From Aphelidium insulamus (lineage: Eukaryota > Aphelidiomycota > Aphelidea > Aphelidiaceae), in assembly GCA_036784855.1 (NCBI GenBank), contig JAZDSV010000007.1, forward strand, positions 62,001 to 126,000: a stretch of 64,000 nucleotides of DNA, written 5' to 3'. The notes beneath the pieces are model-generated. The model saw only the letters and a program-made list of their open reading frames with translations. It had not been told where the DNA came from and searched no databases. Position numbers and translations under genes: made by a program. Shown here piece after piece: positions 32,701 to 42,691 of this stretch. Each line of letters starts with the position of its first letter. Position 1 is the stretch's first letter.

Positions 32701-33873
32701 AAACCCACGCCGGCCCCGCTGTGGATGCAGCTGCACCATCTGCCACAGCAGCAGCAGCAGCAGTCATCGGCTCCTATTATGGACGACAACGACTCGGTGG
32801 ATGCGCAGTCCATCTCATTGCCACCGCTGGCCAGTCCGTACACCTCGACAGACACCCTGGCCACCCAGAAAGGACATGGAAAACAGTCTCGCCTGGCCAC
32901 GCATCTGTCCGCCGTAGAATCATCGGCGGCCACGCAATTCATACCGGCCGCCTTCCTGGACATTGATGTGGTGGCGGTGGCGGCCACCACGGATCCCACA
33001 CAGCTGCCCACGCTCAAGCAGCTGTGCCGACAGACGTTTGCCGGGATGCAACAGTTCCGCGAGTACCTGCACTTTGTGCGTGCCGCCGAGATGGCTGCCG
33101 TGGACGGCACAGATGATGCTCAGGCTGGTCGTCGGGAGGCTCGGGCCTATCTGCACGCTGAGCGGCGCATATTCCACGAACTGAATGCCAAGTTTGCCGC
33201 ACTCAAGACGGTGGTGCGTGTGATGTCTCGTGGCGGCAAGCCAGTGTCATACGTTGCGTCTGCTGTGCCGGCATCTGGCACCACACATCGACGTGGGTCC
33301 GATGCCTCGTCACAGCACAGCCACTCGTCAGGGAATTCATCTCGACAGCAAGTCAAGCGGGAAATCATGCGCCTCAAATCCGCCATCAGTCAGGCCTCAA
33401 TCGCATCATCGTCGTCATCAGCTGGCAGAGAACATGTGTCCCGGCTCAAGGCCGACCTTCACAGTGCCCAGCTACGCTACCAGAATCTCCATGAGCAGAC
33501 GGGAAGCCGCAAGCAGCAGCACAAGCACGGAGTTGCAGAAGCTGAATATGAACTGGACAACTACAAAAGCCAGGCACCTATCGAGAGGCCAACATCTGCA
33601 AGTAAACAGCGGCCACAGTCTGCAACTAGTCCAAGAAGGCGCCAGTCAATGGAGTCTGCGACGATGGAGGAAGAAATGTCCACGCAAGAGTTGCTGGATG
33701 CACTGTGCACCGAGCGTGACAATTTGGCTCAACTGCTACGAGAGTACGCCAGTGTGCTGACAAGGCAGCGGGACTGCGCGCGCAAACACGCCAAGCAAGC
33801 ACAGCGACGGCAGAAACTGTTGGGCATCGCGGCAGAAATCCGGCAAGTCTGTCAGACACTGCGCCACCATTGA
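29751..33873 (+). CDS. RhoGAP protein with a long disordered tail
   Basis: Exon 1 starts MKKLFRRLSSSPSSPAESKA and leads to FGVPLQQLVSQ; introns follow at about 29908-29950 (GTAACACG...TAACAG) and 30120-30226 (GTATGTG...ATGCAG). The GAP domain has EGVLRQSGGARTVREARDYI with the catalytic arginine in 'GVLRQSG', LLKAWLRDIPDGVVP, and NKMAHANLALVLAPNLF with the conserved Asn. It should speed GTP hydrolysis on a Rho-family GTPase. After about residue 220 come some 750 residues of low-complexity Ser/Thr/Pro/Glu sequence with an acidic patch, then a conserved-looking helical end (TLKQLCRQTFAGMQQFREYL, a Ser/Gln spacer, EEEMSTQELLDALCTERDNL). Total about 1,320 residues. Confidence 0.85.
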
Positions 33874-33925
33874 ACAATATATGCAATTATTTCATTTCAG
33901 CTATTGTTGTATTGACACTCTGTCA

Positions 33926-35539
33926 TCACTCTGGTGCCGGTTCGCCGGCGGCAATGTAGAACCGGGCCTTCATGTCCTCGCCGCACGTCATGAATGAATT
34001 GTTGACCGGCGACGCAACCACCGCGCGCACGGGTCCCACGTGTCCTATTTGTAATTAGATTGTATCAGATACACCGCACACCATAATATATAGATAACAT
34101 TTCACTTGCCAGAGATGCGAGTGAGAAGGGTGGCGGTGCGAGTGCACCAGACCAGCACATCACCAGTGACCTCGTCAGGACTGAGTACATAGTCCTCGTT
34201 CCAGCTGAATGCGGCGGTGGTGGAGTGTGCACGCTGTATGGTGCCGGGGAAGGTGCGCAACAGTTTGCCCATCCGCAGGTCCCACAGTTTCGGCTCAGAG
34301 TCGCGGCCGACAGACAGCGCGTACTTTCCATTCTTGGACATGCACACGGACAGCACTTCGGCGCCGTGATGCGCGTGGTCAATGGTCTTGGTGCAGTGAC
34401 CCGACACACCGTCCCACAGTTTGATGGTGCCGTCCATGCCGCAGCTGACGTAAGTGTCGCCCATGAAAGAATAGCGCACGCGATTCACCGGTCCGTTATG
34501 GGCCTCCTTGGGTGACAGTGGCCCATAGCACTTGAGGTAGCGCACGTCGTACATCCGTATCGGCCCCGACTCCATGGCGGCCAGTATGTAGTCACCGCTG
34601 GGGTGGAACGACACCGAGTTGATGGGCGACTGGTCCTGCAGGAAGCGGAACGCACGCTTGCCGCCCACGCGCTGCAGATCATACAGCTTGATGTTGCAGT
34701 CGTCGCTGCAGGAGGCCAGCACGCGGCCATTCGGATGGAACGCCACTTCATTCACCTGGTCCGTGTGGTCGTAGAAGGTGCGAATGAGCGGTTTGCTGCC
34801 CTCGTCGCCCATGTCACCGCGCGGCGTGTACATCTTGCCCACGTCCAGCACCTTGAGTGACGTGTCGTACGATCCGGTGGCCACGTAGCGCCCGTCCAGC
34901 GAGTACGCCGCCGTGCTGCACACTGCCTTGTGCGATGTATGGAACAGTTCCGTATATTGCTGCTTGACTGCCGGTCCTGTGAAGTTTAGTTTTGGTATGT
35001 ATGCCTGCATTACGCAGATACAGATACATCAGATAATGCAGACATCAGTACGTAGATACATCAACTAACCAGATGATTGCTGCGCTGACCTAAGGGCGTC
35101 GTAGCACGGACCCCAAGGCCCCGTGGGAGGTGCAGTGTCGGTACCGGTAGCAGAAGTAGAGCCACCAGCGCCACCATCCCCCACCGCGTCAGAGGAAGCG
35201 CCCCTATCGACCGCAGCCCTGGCAGCTACACAATTGTGGTGAGTAAGAGGAAGAGGAGTGTACACCATCCATCCCAGACACACCTATGGCCGCCTTGCCC
35301 GTGAGTACGAGTTCACTGAGACGCGCACTCGGCCTGTGCGTCGGATCAAGCGAGGTGGCATCGGCCACGTACGCAGCCAGAGCATTCAGCTCGTACGACT
35401 GCAGCTGACTATGAAGCGAGAGTAAGATATATAGCTTGTGCATATGTGTGTAATATGTGTACACGCACTGAATGATAAGCTGCAAGAGCTCTTTGCGGGC
35501 CGTGTCGTTGTTGCCGCTCGATTGCGCGTCTGTGGCCAT
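33926..35539 (-). CDS. CSTF1: Cleavage stimulation factor subunit 1 (CstF-50)
   Basis: The start at 35539 gives MATDAQSSGNNDTARKELLQ, and after an intron QLQSYELNALAAYVADATSL, the N-terminal homodimerisation region. The large exon 35008-34094 carries WD40 repeats with CstF-50 features: YDHTDQVNEVAFHPNGRVLA, CSDDCNIKLYDLQ, INSVSFHPSGDYILAAMESG, MDGTIKLWDGVSGHC and SVGRDSEPKLWDLRMGKLLR. The last exon reads GHVGPVRAVVASPVNNSFMT to the TGA at 33926. The last intron joins in frame only if it begins GCAAGT (a GC-AG intron, 34097 down to 34049). The join into 35008 was not resolved. CstF-50 acts in mRNA 3'-end cleavage. Confidence 0.85.
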
Positions 35540-36180
35540 TTGTTATGCTGATCCAGTGTGTATGGATCAATGGATCAAATGCTTGGACAGCTCGTGGCTA
35601 TGATGATCCTTGATAAATGTGATGTAAAGACTTGAAGTATTTTAACAGTCATTACTACACACCTCGGTTATCCACGCGATATCCAGCAGTCTGTTACTGA
35701 GAGTTTGTAAGATACCACTGTAACTTATCACTGTGGTACAATAATAGTTGGACACATCTCACATTGAGAACCATTGTATGAAGCTCTTCGTGCATTTGAA
35801 TGATGATTTTTGCTGATGTGCTTGGAAGGGACAGCGCGAGTGGAAGGCTTTACACAGACTCCCTTGGAGTTGCGGATAGTTCCGACTTTCTTGCATGGCT
35901 TGGCCAGGAGTTCTAAAATTGATTTGCGCATTTTTTGTGGATAACTTTAGAGAATATTAAAATATTATAATAAAAAGTGTACCTTCACCTCCCGTCGTTA
36001 TTTGTGTATCAAGTCACATGCCCAGCACTTCAACTATGGTTTTGTTTCAATCTTTGATTTCTCGCCCTCATTCAAAGTCCTCTCGTCGTAATAAACAAGA
36101 AGTACGAAGAAGAATTCGCCGCGACTTGTTCTAGCAATTTAGCACCACATGTCCGAGAGTGTTGATGAACTAAATGAATT
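35540..36180. other. Intergenic stretch with one weak short frame
   Basis: The only frame worth noting is 67 codons on the minus strand (35931-35728, MRKSILELLAKPCKKVGTIR); it is basic and matches no family, so it is not called a gene. Confidence 0.35.
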
Positions 36181-37173
36181 TTATGGTGCCTTTCTTGCGG
36201 CTCGACGTGACTTCCTCGCCAAAGTCTCAAGTCTGGTCAATTCCTTCAACAGAGCTGTATCTGGTTGCACCGTTGTTTGCTGAATATCGGTCCAGTCAAT
36301 GAACACATCCTGACTTCCTGCAATCGGCACTCCACCTTGGCGACGACTTTCTGGCATGTCGTTCAGCGACAGGCGAAACGATGCTTCAGGCCAAGTAGAA
36401 CTGTCCGCTTCAACGTCGACGATAGTCTGACACAGTGCCTTCGCTCGTTGATGTACACCAGAATCTCCACCAGGGATGCGCACTGAGAGATTGTCTGAGT
36501 TGGTGCGGACGACAAGAATGCGACGGCCAAACACTTTGAACAGCTCTCTGGAGGCCTCTTGCATCTTGCAGCGTTCAGCATCCAAGTCCCGGTCATACTC
36601 CCAAGGCGCACCAAACTTGCTGATGCTGGCACCTCGCGCCCTCGAGTGACCATCATCATCATCGGCCTCAGAAATAACGACAAGTGTCTTGTACAAAAAC
36701 ACAGCATCAGGTTTCACCCCACGGCCAGCCCAGGGAGTGCGAGCGCCATGTATCGCGCGGCCATTTGAGTATACTTGAATGTCTGGCAAGTGGGCCCGCA
36801 CCAGCTTCATCAAGTTCTTGGCGTTTCCGTCGAAATCGCCACCGCAGGCATATTGTTCAATGCACGCAAAACAGTAACGTCCGTCGCCAACATCGTTCTC
36901 CTTCTCTTCAGGCGACAAAACATGAACGGTGCAGCGTCGACAAATTTCTCCGGCGGCAACTGCATCACTTCGCTAAAAACAGTGTCAGTCACTTGTAGGA
37001 AAATATCACAAATGAAACAAAAATCAATGGGCAGAGTCACCCAAGATATAGCAAGATATAGATAAATAGAAAGACAGTATACTGTACCTTGGCGTAGTAA
37101 GTATCGGCCTCCAATTGATGCTCAGCACACAAATTCTTCTGGTCCAATGTCACATTCAAACATGCACCTCGAT
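36181..37173 (-). CDS. Zinc-finger protein with a PD-(D/E)XK nuclease-like domain, 5' end not intact
   Basis: Two exons: 37173-37088, then (intron with donor GTACAG, acceptor TTTTTAG) 36972-36181. The N-terminal part is Cys-rich: GGGCYRGACLNVTLDQKNLC, then CRRC and CFAC pairs, a zinc-ribbon-like array. It is followed by VKPDAVFLYKTLVVISEADD, an E-x-C segment and FGRRILVVRTNSDNLSV. The order 'PD...(V/I)xExDxx.H...E..R...L..R.(I/L)V.R.N.D' is that of the PD-(D/E)XK nuclease-like proteins, often with Cys/His repeats ahead, that abound in giant viruses, algae and some oomycetes and chytrids. No start codon precedes the first exon before a stop; the SINE at 37181 has probably replaced the true 5' end. 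DNA cleavage is inferred from fold alone. Confidence 0.6.
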
Positions 37174-37180
37174 AACAACC

Positions 37181-37658
37181 GCCGCCGTGGTCCTAGTGGT
37201 TAAGTTACTACACGGTGGCGGACGGCTATAGTTCGAACCCCGGAGTGTGTTGTGCCGGTTTTTCGAATTTTACTGCGTTTTTGTGCCGCCAGATTTTTCG
37301 GGGTGTCAATTTCGGTCATAAAACACGTTGCGGTTGCGGTTTCGGTTTCCTTCAGATATTCGGTACTTCGGTTTCGGCTCTCTCAAGTGTCAGCGTCAGA
37401 GGCGTCGCGGTAAAGGTCCGCCCCGTCCAGCTCCATTACAACAACAACAACACTAATCACATCGACTGTTACGACTCGCCAAGAACAATCACAACACTGC
37501 GCGCCAACAATTGATCACGCCCCGACTGTGCGCCTGTCACTGTTCGGTGGTTTACTCCGTATGGGGTCCATCATACCTGTGTGCCGATTGTGTGTCCGAT
37601 CACTATAACTTCATGACCGACCGGTTAGATACGTTTAATGAATAAATCAATCAATCAA
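37181..37658 (+). mobile_element. tRNA-derived SINE
   Basis: The head resembles a tRNA: GCCGCCGTGGTCCTAGTGGT with an A-box-like 'TAGTGGTTAAG' and a B-box GTTCGAACCCC at 37231-37241. It lacks a clean anticodon arm and is followed by unrelated sequence, so it is not a working tRNA gene. It ends in AATCAATCAATCAA at about 37658 with the tail shared with 524-571. The flanks carry CACCTCGA on both sides (left about 37166-37173; right about 37665-37672), a possible target-site duplication. Insertion split a minus-strand gene region between the nuclease exons and the kinase remnant. Confidence 0.7.
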
Positions 37659-38125
37659 CCTCGACCACCTCGACAAACCAAACCTCTCTAACTTGTGGCC
37701 AAGCGTGTCCCAGTAAATACCTTGGAAAAACCGGTGGTCTACCAGCTTGTCACCCGATTCTTCGCGCTGGTACGAACCAAGCCGTTGCGCAGAATTGAAA
37801 ACCAGCCAAGCAGAAATCAGCTCCTTCGCATCGGAAGGAAGGTCCTTGACATCCTCCTCGGTGCCACATAACTTGATTCGGTTCGCAGCGGCTTTACCAT
37901 TCACTCCGTGAAACAATAAGCGCGATGCAAACATTTGATACGCCAGCGCACCTAGGGCCCACAAATCAATGTGTGATCAATGTTTCACCCTTCTGGACGT
38001 TGATGTTCTGAATACTGCAATTGCCATTCCCACGCGGGAACCATTTTTCTGGGGCCGAGTTGTATCTGAGCTCGGAGTATCTTGCTCCCTCTAGATACTC
38101 TACACTACAATACTCTATTATTAGT
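37650..38125 (-). pseudogene. Protein kinase gene remnant
   Basis: The minus strand encodes the second half of a kinase domain: an 'APE' motif (RYNSAPEKWF), then HIDLWALGALAYQM at subdomain IX and a closing 'SAQRLG...HRFFQGI.W' like kinase subdomain XI. The N-terminal lobe is missing and the frame is not intact (at least one break), so it is a fragment. CRN-type proteins can carry kinase domains, and this one lies in line with the zinc/nuclease gene beyond the SINE; whether they were ever one gene is unknown. Confidence 0.55.
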
Positions 38126-38282
38126 ACTTACTACATACTCCTGTATTAACTATTTACATGTACTCACTTCGCTTAGGCTTACTAACTTTTCCCACAGATA
38201 CAACACCACAATGCACACCGCACAATCGCCGATTACGTAACATGTAAATATTACTAATGCGGCGTCGTGTGGCGCTCGGCTT

Positions 38283-38290
38283 TATATAAG
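38283..38290 (+). promoter_or_regulatory. Likely TATA box of the peroxygenase gene
   Basis: TATATAAG lies 44 bases before the ATG at 38334, implying a very short 5' leader. Confidence 0.5.
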
Positions 38291-38333
38291 AGCGGCGGAC
38301 TATCAGACGCGCACACGCACAGACAACAAACGG

Positions 38334-39164
38334 ATGACTCGCACAATTGTCGCGTTGGCGGCCGTGGCATTGCTGGCGGCACAGGGCAGCATGAGCAGCG
38401 CTGCAGCCTCGCCGGCACCCAATGCACAACAGCCGCAGCCACAGGTGGCATTCCACGTTGATGTCGCTGCTGGCAGTGACGCTACAGTGGATCCGTACGC
38501 CGCGTCGACGTGGATGCCGCCCACCGCCACCGACAGCCGCTCGCCCTGCCCGGCCATGAACACGCTGGCCAACCACGGGCTGCTGCCGCGTGACGGCCGC
38601 AACATCACCGCGGCGCAAATGGTCGCCGCCATGAGCAAGCACTTCAACCTGTGCCCCTTCGTTGGCAACTTTCTGGCCAGCAGTGCCGTGGCCCTGCTGA
38701 GCACCACGGGTGGCAAGTCCATCAACTTGGCCGACCTGCAGCGCCACAACGTCATCGAGCACGACGTGAGTCTGGTGCACGACGATATCGGGCTGACGGG
38801 CGATAACTGGCGCGTCAATGACACGTTGGTGCAGCAGCTGGTGGGCAAGTTTGCCACGCGTGACGGCTACCTGGACGCCGACTCATTGGGCCGCGCGCGT
38901 GCCTACCGCCTGCGCCAGTCCATGACCGACAACCCGGACACGCTGCAGTACGGCGTCAAGGAGGGTGCGGTGGCCAACGGCGAGTCGGCGCTGCTCCTCA
39001 CTACAATGGGTGGGAGTGGTGCGCGGGTGCCCTTGCAGTATGCGCGTGACTTTCTCGGCGCGGAAAAGTTTCCCGCTGGCTACACACCGCCCAAGCAGCA
39101 AGTGTGTCTGTGGCGCGTGCTGTCCACGGCCGTCTGGGTGGCGTTCAAGACGCCGAAGCCGTAG
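38334..39164 (+). CDS. Secreted heme-thiolate peroxidase (chloroperoxidase / unspecific peroxygenase family)
   Basis: One exon of 276 codons. The first 23 residues (MTRTIVALAAVALLAAQGSM) form a signal peptide. SPCPAMNTLANHGLLPRDGR contains the family PCP motif, where Cys72 would be the axial heme ligand, and IEHDVSLVHDD gives the E-H-D..S motif (Glu142 acid-base, and Ser146 with the acidic residues near the bound Mg2+). Secreted enzymes of this family insert oxygen from peroxide into aromatic and aliphatic substrates and can halogenate. They are common in fungi and oomycetes. Both active-site motifs are intact; substrate cannot be told from sequence. Confidence 0.88.
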   Translation: MTRTIVALAAVALLAAQGSMSSAAASPAPNAQQPQPQVAFHVDVAAGSDATVDPYAASTWMPPTATDSRSPCPAMNTLANHGLLPRDGRNITAAQMVAAMSKHFNLCPFVGNFLASSAVALLSTTGGKSINLADLQRHNVIEHDVSLVHDDIGLTGDNWRVNDTLVQQLVGKFATRDGYLDADSLGRARAYRLRQSMTDNPDTLQYGVKEGAVANGESALLLTTMGGSGARVPLQYARDFLGAEKFPAGYTPPKQQVCLWRVLSTAVWVAFKTPKP

Positions 39165-39270
39165 TGCAGTTGTTGCATCGTTGCATCATTTAAAATATAT
39201 ATTCTGGCAACATAAAAGTATTGAATTGCTTTTTATTGTGATGGAAGGTGTATAACTTGTGGGGCCAAGG

Positions 39271-39855
39271 TCAAAGTTTGGAACGCAAATTCATTTGAGC
39301 GCGACGAACACGTTCTTTCTTCACCTGCGCCACTGCTACAACTACGGTTGTCGCAGAAACAGCTAACTGGCCAGCAACTATAGCAATGATCCTGCGAATG
39401 ATGACAGAATTGTCCAGGGCAGGATCAATAGAGAGGAGAAATTTCTGAACCTCGACTTGCTGAGCTTCTTTTGCGCTTTGATCGCAGCCGTACCAAGAGT
39501 CGCAGCCACAATCTTTTGCCCATTGCAGGACAGAAATGTGTCCAGACTTTGCTGCTTCATTTACAACAGTATACCAACTCAACAAATTGCCATCTTGAGC
39601 GCGCAGCACTTTCAAAACTTCAATTAAGCCGCTTTTTGCTGCTAAAGGGACAAGAAGCATTGTAACTGCAGGTGCATTATTTTGCAGTGCCCACACCGCA
39701 ACTGCTTCGTGGCCGTGTTCAATAGCCAGCCTGCATGTATTGTACTGCCAGGGACATCCTGCTCCGCGTGCCCATTGCAACACGTCGAGATGTCCACCAA
39801 TCGCTGCTTGGGCAATCGAAACGTGGCTCTGCTGCGCACACTGTATTGGACACAT
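39271..39855 (-). CDS. Truncated F-box-family repeat protein, copy 2
   Basis: The frame lacks an F-box and any signal peptide, opening directly in repeats: HVSIAQAAIGGHLDVLQWAR, GAGCPWQYNTCRLAI, then SGHISVLQWAKDCGCDSWYG. It ends with a hydrophobic segment (IAIVAGQLAVSATTVVVAVA) and a basic tail, a layout similar to the C-terminus of the copy at 44095-42692. The ATG is followed at once by repeat sequence, so the 5' part is missing. It lies head-to-tail after copy 3 (41297-39930) and is best read as a 5'-truncated duplicate; it may still be expressed. Confidence 0.55.
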   Translation of the reverse strand: MCPIQCAQQSHVSIAQAAIGGHLDVLQWARGAGCPWQYNTCRLAIEHGHEAVAVWALQNNAPAVTMLLVPLAAKSGLIEVLKVLRAQDGNLLSWYTVVNEAAKSGHISVLQWAKDCGCDSWYGCDQSAKEAQQVEVQKFLLSIDPALDNSVIIRRIIAIVAGQLAVSATTVVVAVAQVKKERVRRAQMNLRSKL

Positions 39856-39929
39856 CCTAGTTGTGGCGTTGAAAATTTATCAGAACACATAAGCACAAAG
39901 TATAGTGCAATGTACTGTTTTATTTCGGT

Positions 39930-41297
39930 TTATTTGGACTCATTGCACGTTCTTCCGCCATACTGATTCCAAACGTAGCGTCCGAGCCATTTCCACGCCG
40001 CAAACAAGTTCATCTGGTCATTCCCAACCAGCGTGAAAACCACTCTGGGATACCTAATCAGCAACCACTCCTTTACGTGTTCGTGCGTGGCAGCCCAGTA
40101 ATCATAGATGGTGCACTGGTGACCGTTATCAGCAGCCCATTGCAATATGTGTGTGTGACCGCCTTGTGAGGCGCTTTTCGTGCACGCCTCCCAATTCCAC
40201 TCATTGATGTTTTCTGCGCGTGCCCGCAAGGCTTTCAGGACCTCCAGCAGTCCCTTTTGTGCTGCGTCGCGTGTCAGTGTTTCCAAAGATATATGAGGCG
40301 TGATAATGTCCAGTGGACAGTCTTGTTCAAGTGCCCAAACGGCCACGTCAGACTGTTCAGTCGTGATTGCCCCGTAAATGCTTAAAGCATTCCACGGGCA
40401 GCCGCTTTCACGCGCCCATTTTAAGACGTCCATGTGTCCACCGTACGCAGCCAAAGCACATGTATCAGCGCTCCATGGACACCCTTGGTCACGGATCCAT
40501 TGTAGCAGAGCAAGATGTCCCCCAAGTGCTGCTTGGGCACATGTGTCTGCATCCCAAGGACAACCTTGTTTATGTGCCCATTCCAATAACACTTGATGGC
40601 CTCCAAGGGCTGCCTGAGCACATGTATTTGCATTCCACTGGCACCCTTGTTCACGTGCCCAGCGTAGAACGCCAAGATGCCCGCCCCGGGCTGCCTGAGC
40701 GCAAATATTTGAATCCCACTCGAACCCTTGTTTACGTGCCCATTGAAGCACTGGCAAGTTTCCACCGCTCGCTGCAAAATTGCAGATATGTTCAGGTACA
40801 GGCCAATCGCAGCAGCCGCATGAAGCACACTCTGCAGAGATAGCGTTGTCCCCGTTTTCAGCGTCATTGCGCAGATTTCCGTGACTCTCAATGGCCGCAT
40901 TGCAATCTGCGCAGCGGCCACACAACAGCGTTAATTGCTGGATCGATCCGCGCTTTATTACCGCTTTCAAGATGTCCTTTTGTTGTACACCGTCATGGAG
41001 AGCAGCCCGTAAATTGGCCTTGGAGTCCGCGGCATTTTGCAAGAACGTCATCTTGTCATTGAGATGTGCCGCTGCATAAGCTTTGCAATATTCTTTCGAG
41101 ACCGCGGCCACGTACGCGTGGTGACCGCGCAGAAACGACATTATCAGCACGAGTGGATCGTCCGGCTGCACTTTAGGTCGTTTGACACCAGCTGAAGATG
41201 CATCATCACCAAGTTTTCGCTTAAGAAAGGCAGGAACAGCCTCGCAGCACCACGACGCGATGACGATCGCCAGCACCAATATTTGTGGCGTTTTCAT
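39930..41297 (-). CDS. Signal-peptide-bearing F-box-like repeat protein, copy 3
   Basis: The ATG at 41297 gives MKTPQILVLAIVIASWCCEA, a strong signal peptide or anchor; an upstream in-frame ATG at 41333 would add 12 residues. PDDPLVLIMSFLRGHHAYVA resembles the short F-box-like module of copy 1. Ten or more 'WAR..GC.W' repeats follow, for example GGHLGVLRWAREQGCQWNAN and GGHMDVLKWARESGCPWNAL. The repeats near 40380-40790 are very alike at DNA level, so recent unit duplication is likely. An ER-directed F-box repeat protein is unusual because SCF ligases work in the cytosol or nucleus; it may be exported. Confidence 0.75.
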   Translation of the reverse strand: MKTPQILVLAIVIASWCCEAVPAFLKRKLGDDASSAGVKRPKVQPDDPLVLIMSFLRGHHAYVAAVSKEYCKAYAAAHLNDKMTFLQNAADSKANLRAALHDGVQQKDILKAVIKRGSIQQLTLLCGRCADCNAAIESHGNLRNDAENGDNAISAECASCGCCDWPVPEHICNFAASGGNLPVLQWARKQGFEWDSNICAQAARGGHLGVLRWAREQGCQWNANTCAQAALGGHQVLLEWAHKQGCPWDADTCAQAALGGHLALLQWIRDQGCPWSADTCALAAYGGHMDVLKWARESGCPWNALSIYGAITTEQSDVAVWALEQDCPLDIITPHISLETLTRDAAQKGLLEVLKALRARAENINEWNWEACTKSASQGGHTHILQWAADNGHQCTIYDYWAATHEHVKEWLLIRYPRVVFTLVGNDQMNLFAAWKWLGRYVWNQYGGRTCNESK

Positions 41298-41691
41298 GTT
41301 GTTTTTTCCGTGAGAAGAAGAGAAGGAGAGCACGGTTCTCCTTGAACCAATCAGCTTCTTGACGGGGACAACAATTATCGTTATTGAATAATAAATATAA
41401 TACTAGGCCTGCCCCTCACCCTATGCAATAAAATCTATTATTATTCACAGCTGAAAGGGTTCATGCAACAGCAATAGCAGGTGAAACTATGGAATGGCAA
41501 CTGCAGCAGGCGTTGAAGTTAGTCGTGGAATGTGCATTGATGCGATGTATAAAAAATGCGATGTATTGGTATGTATGTGTGCATGATCATGAGTTCTATT
41601 TACACTGCTCCCACACACTGATACGCACAAATTACAGTAGTAACTTGGTATATTATTGATATGTATTCAGCTATAGGGTGGTTATACCCAT
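41298..41691. other. Intergenic stretch, nothing recognised
   Basis: A/T-rich gap between copy 3's start and the end of the GPI-type gene; no frame or repeat is recognised. Confidence 0.35.
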
Positions 41692-42447
41692 CTACATGGC
41701 GATCATGGCCGCGGCAGCAAGTGCAAGTGCCGACATGGCTCCGGCCACAGTTTGCGGAACATCGCTGGTGGTGCTTGTAGACTTCGTGTCCACTGCGCCG
41801 CTGCCGCTGCCAGTACTGGTGCTGCTACCAGATCCAGTACCGGTGCTGCTGCCACTGCCAAAACCGGTGGTGGTACCGTCGGCATTCACGGTGCCCAGGT
41901 AGACACCATTGGCAGTGTAACAGTCAGAGCTACCGTTGGCGCGCTTCAGGCACCCGTTGGCCGCACCGGCAACCTTGAACTTGCCGCTCAGGTCACCGCT
42001 GACGCTGCCGTCGGCGGCACCGCGGATCTGGTTGCCCAGCACACCGGCCTCACCATTCACGGCACCCTGTACACCGGCCGTGCCTGCATTCGCGTCAACG
42101 AACGCGCTACCGGCCGCGGCACCGCGTGCATTCAGACCGTACGGACCGCTGGCCTCACCGTTCAGAGCGGCCTGCACCTGAGCACCGGTCGCGTCAGCGT
42201 GACCCGCAGCCTGCACGGCACCCTTGACAGTGACAGTGCCGAAACCGTCAACGTTGCCGGTGCCGACACCGTTGGCCGCCACGGATCCCTGTACCGAAGT
42301 GCCTGGCACGTACGTACCGTCAACCACGGCGGCACCATTGCCCTGCACGGTCACACCATCGGTAACCTGCACCGTGTCGCTGCTGCCCGACACTGCCGTA
42401 GCATTGACGGCAATCATGGCACTCATCAGGGCCGACACAATCATCAT
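41692..42447 (-). CDS. Probable GPI-anchored Gly/Ala/Val-rich wall protein
   Basis: The start MMIVSALMSAMIAVNATAVS is a signal peptide. The body repeats short Gly/Ala/Val/Asn units (GAAVVDGTYVPGTSVQGSVA, GVQGAVNGEAGVLGNQIRGA), suggesting a beta-helix-like or extended structure. Two Cys pairs sit near AANGCLKRANGSSDCYTANG. A Ser/Thr/Gly stalk (GSGSSTGTGSGSSTSTGSGS) precedes a hydrophobic end (VAGAMSALALAAAAMIAM), the pattern of a GPI-attachment signal. Surface or cell-wall location is likely. No family name is recognised. Confidence 0.65.
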   Translation of the reverse strand: MMIVSALMSAMIAVNATAVSGSSDTVQVTDGVTVQGNGAAVVDGTYVPGTSVQGSVAANGVGTGNVDGFGTVTVKGAVQAAGHADATGAQVQAALNGEASGPYGLNARGAAAGSAFVDANAGTAGVQGAVNGEAGVLGNQIRGAADGSVSGDLSGKFKVAGAANGCLKRANGSSDCYTANGVYLGTVNADGTTTGFGSGSSTGTGSGSSTSTGSGSGAVDTKSTSTTSDVPQTVAGAMSALALAAAAMIAM

Positions 42448-42691
42448 GGACTGTATGCTTGTAGTAGATGTAGTAGTAGTAGTTCTGGGCACGTGGCAGG
42501 AATGAGTCTGTAGCTGTAGCTGTGGATGGTGTGTATGTATGCATAGTACCCGCTTTAATACTCTCGCTGACAAAGTGACAATCCACGGCATCATGATTCG
42601 TAATTGCGGCAACCTCACTGAGCGCACGGTCAAATTATGTGGCAACGAGTCATTTGTAATATTGTAATACCATCAAGTGAAAAGTTCAATA

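Noticed and set aside
30262-33873. Long antisense frames across the RhoGAP tail as separate genes
   Set aside because: They are shadows of low-complexity Ser/Thr/Pro codons on the plus strand and have no domain or plausible start.
35728-35931. A 67-codon basic protein
   Set aside because: No start context, relative or neighbouring exon supports it.
37181-37255. A tRNA gene
   Set aside because: A- and B-box-like sequences are present, but a clean anticodon arm and a paired acceptor stem are not, and the sequence runs into a SINE body with an (AATC)n tail.
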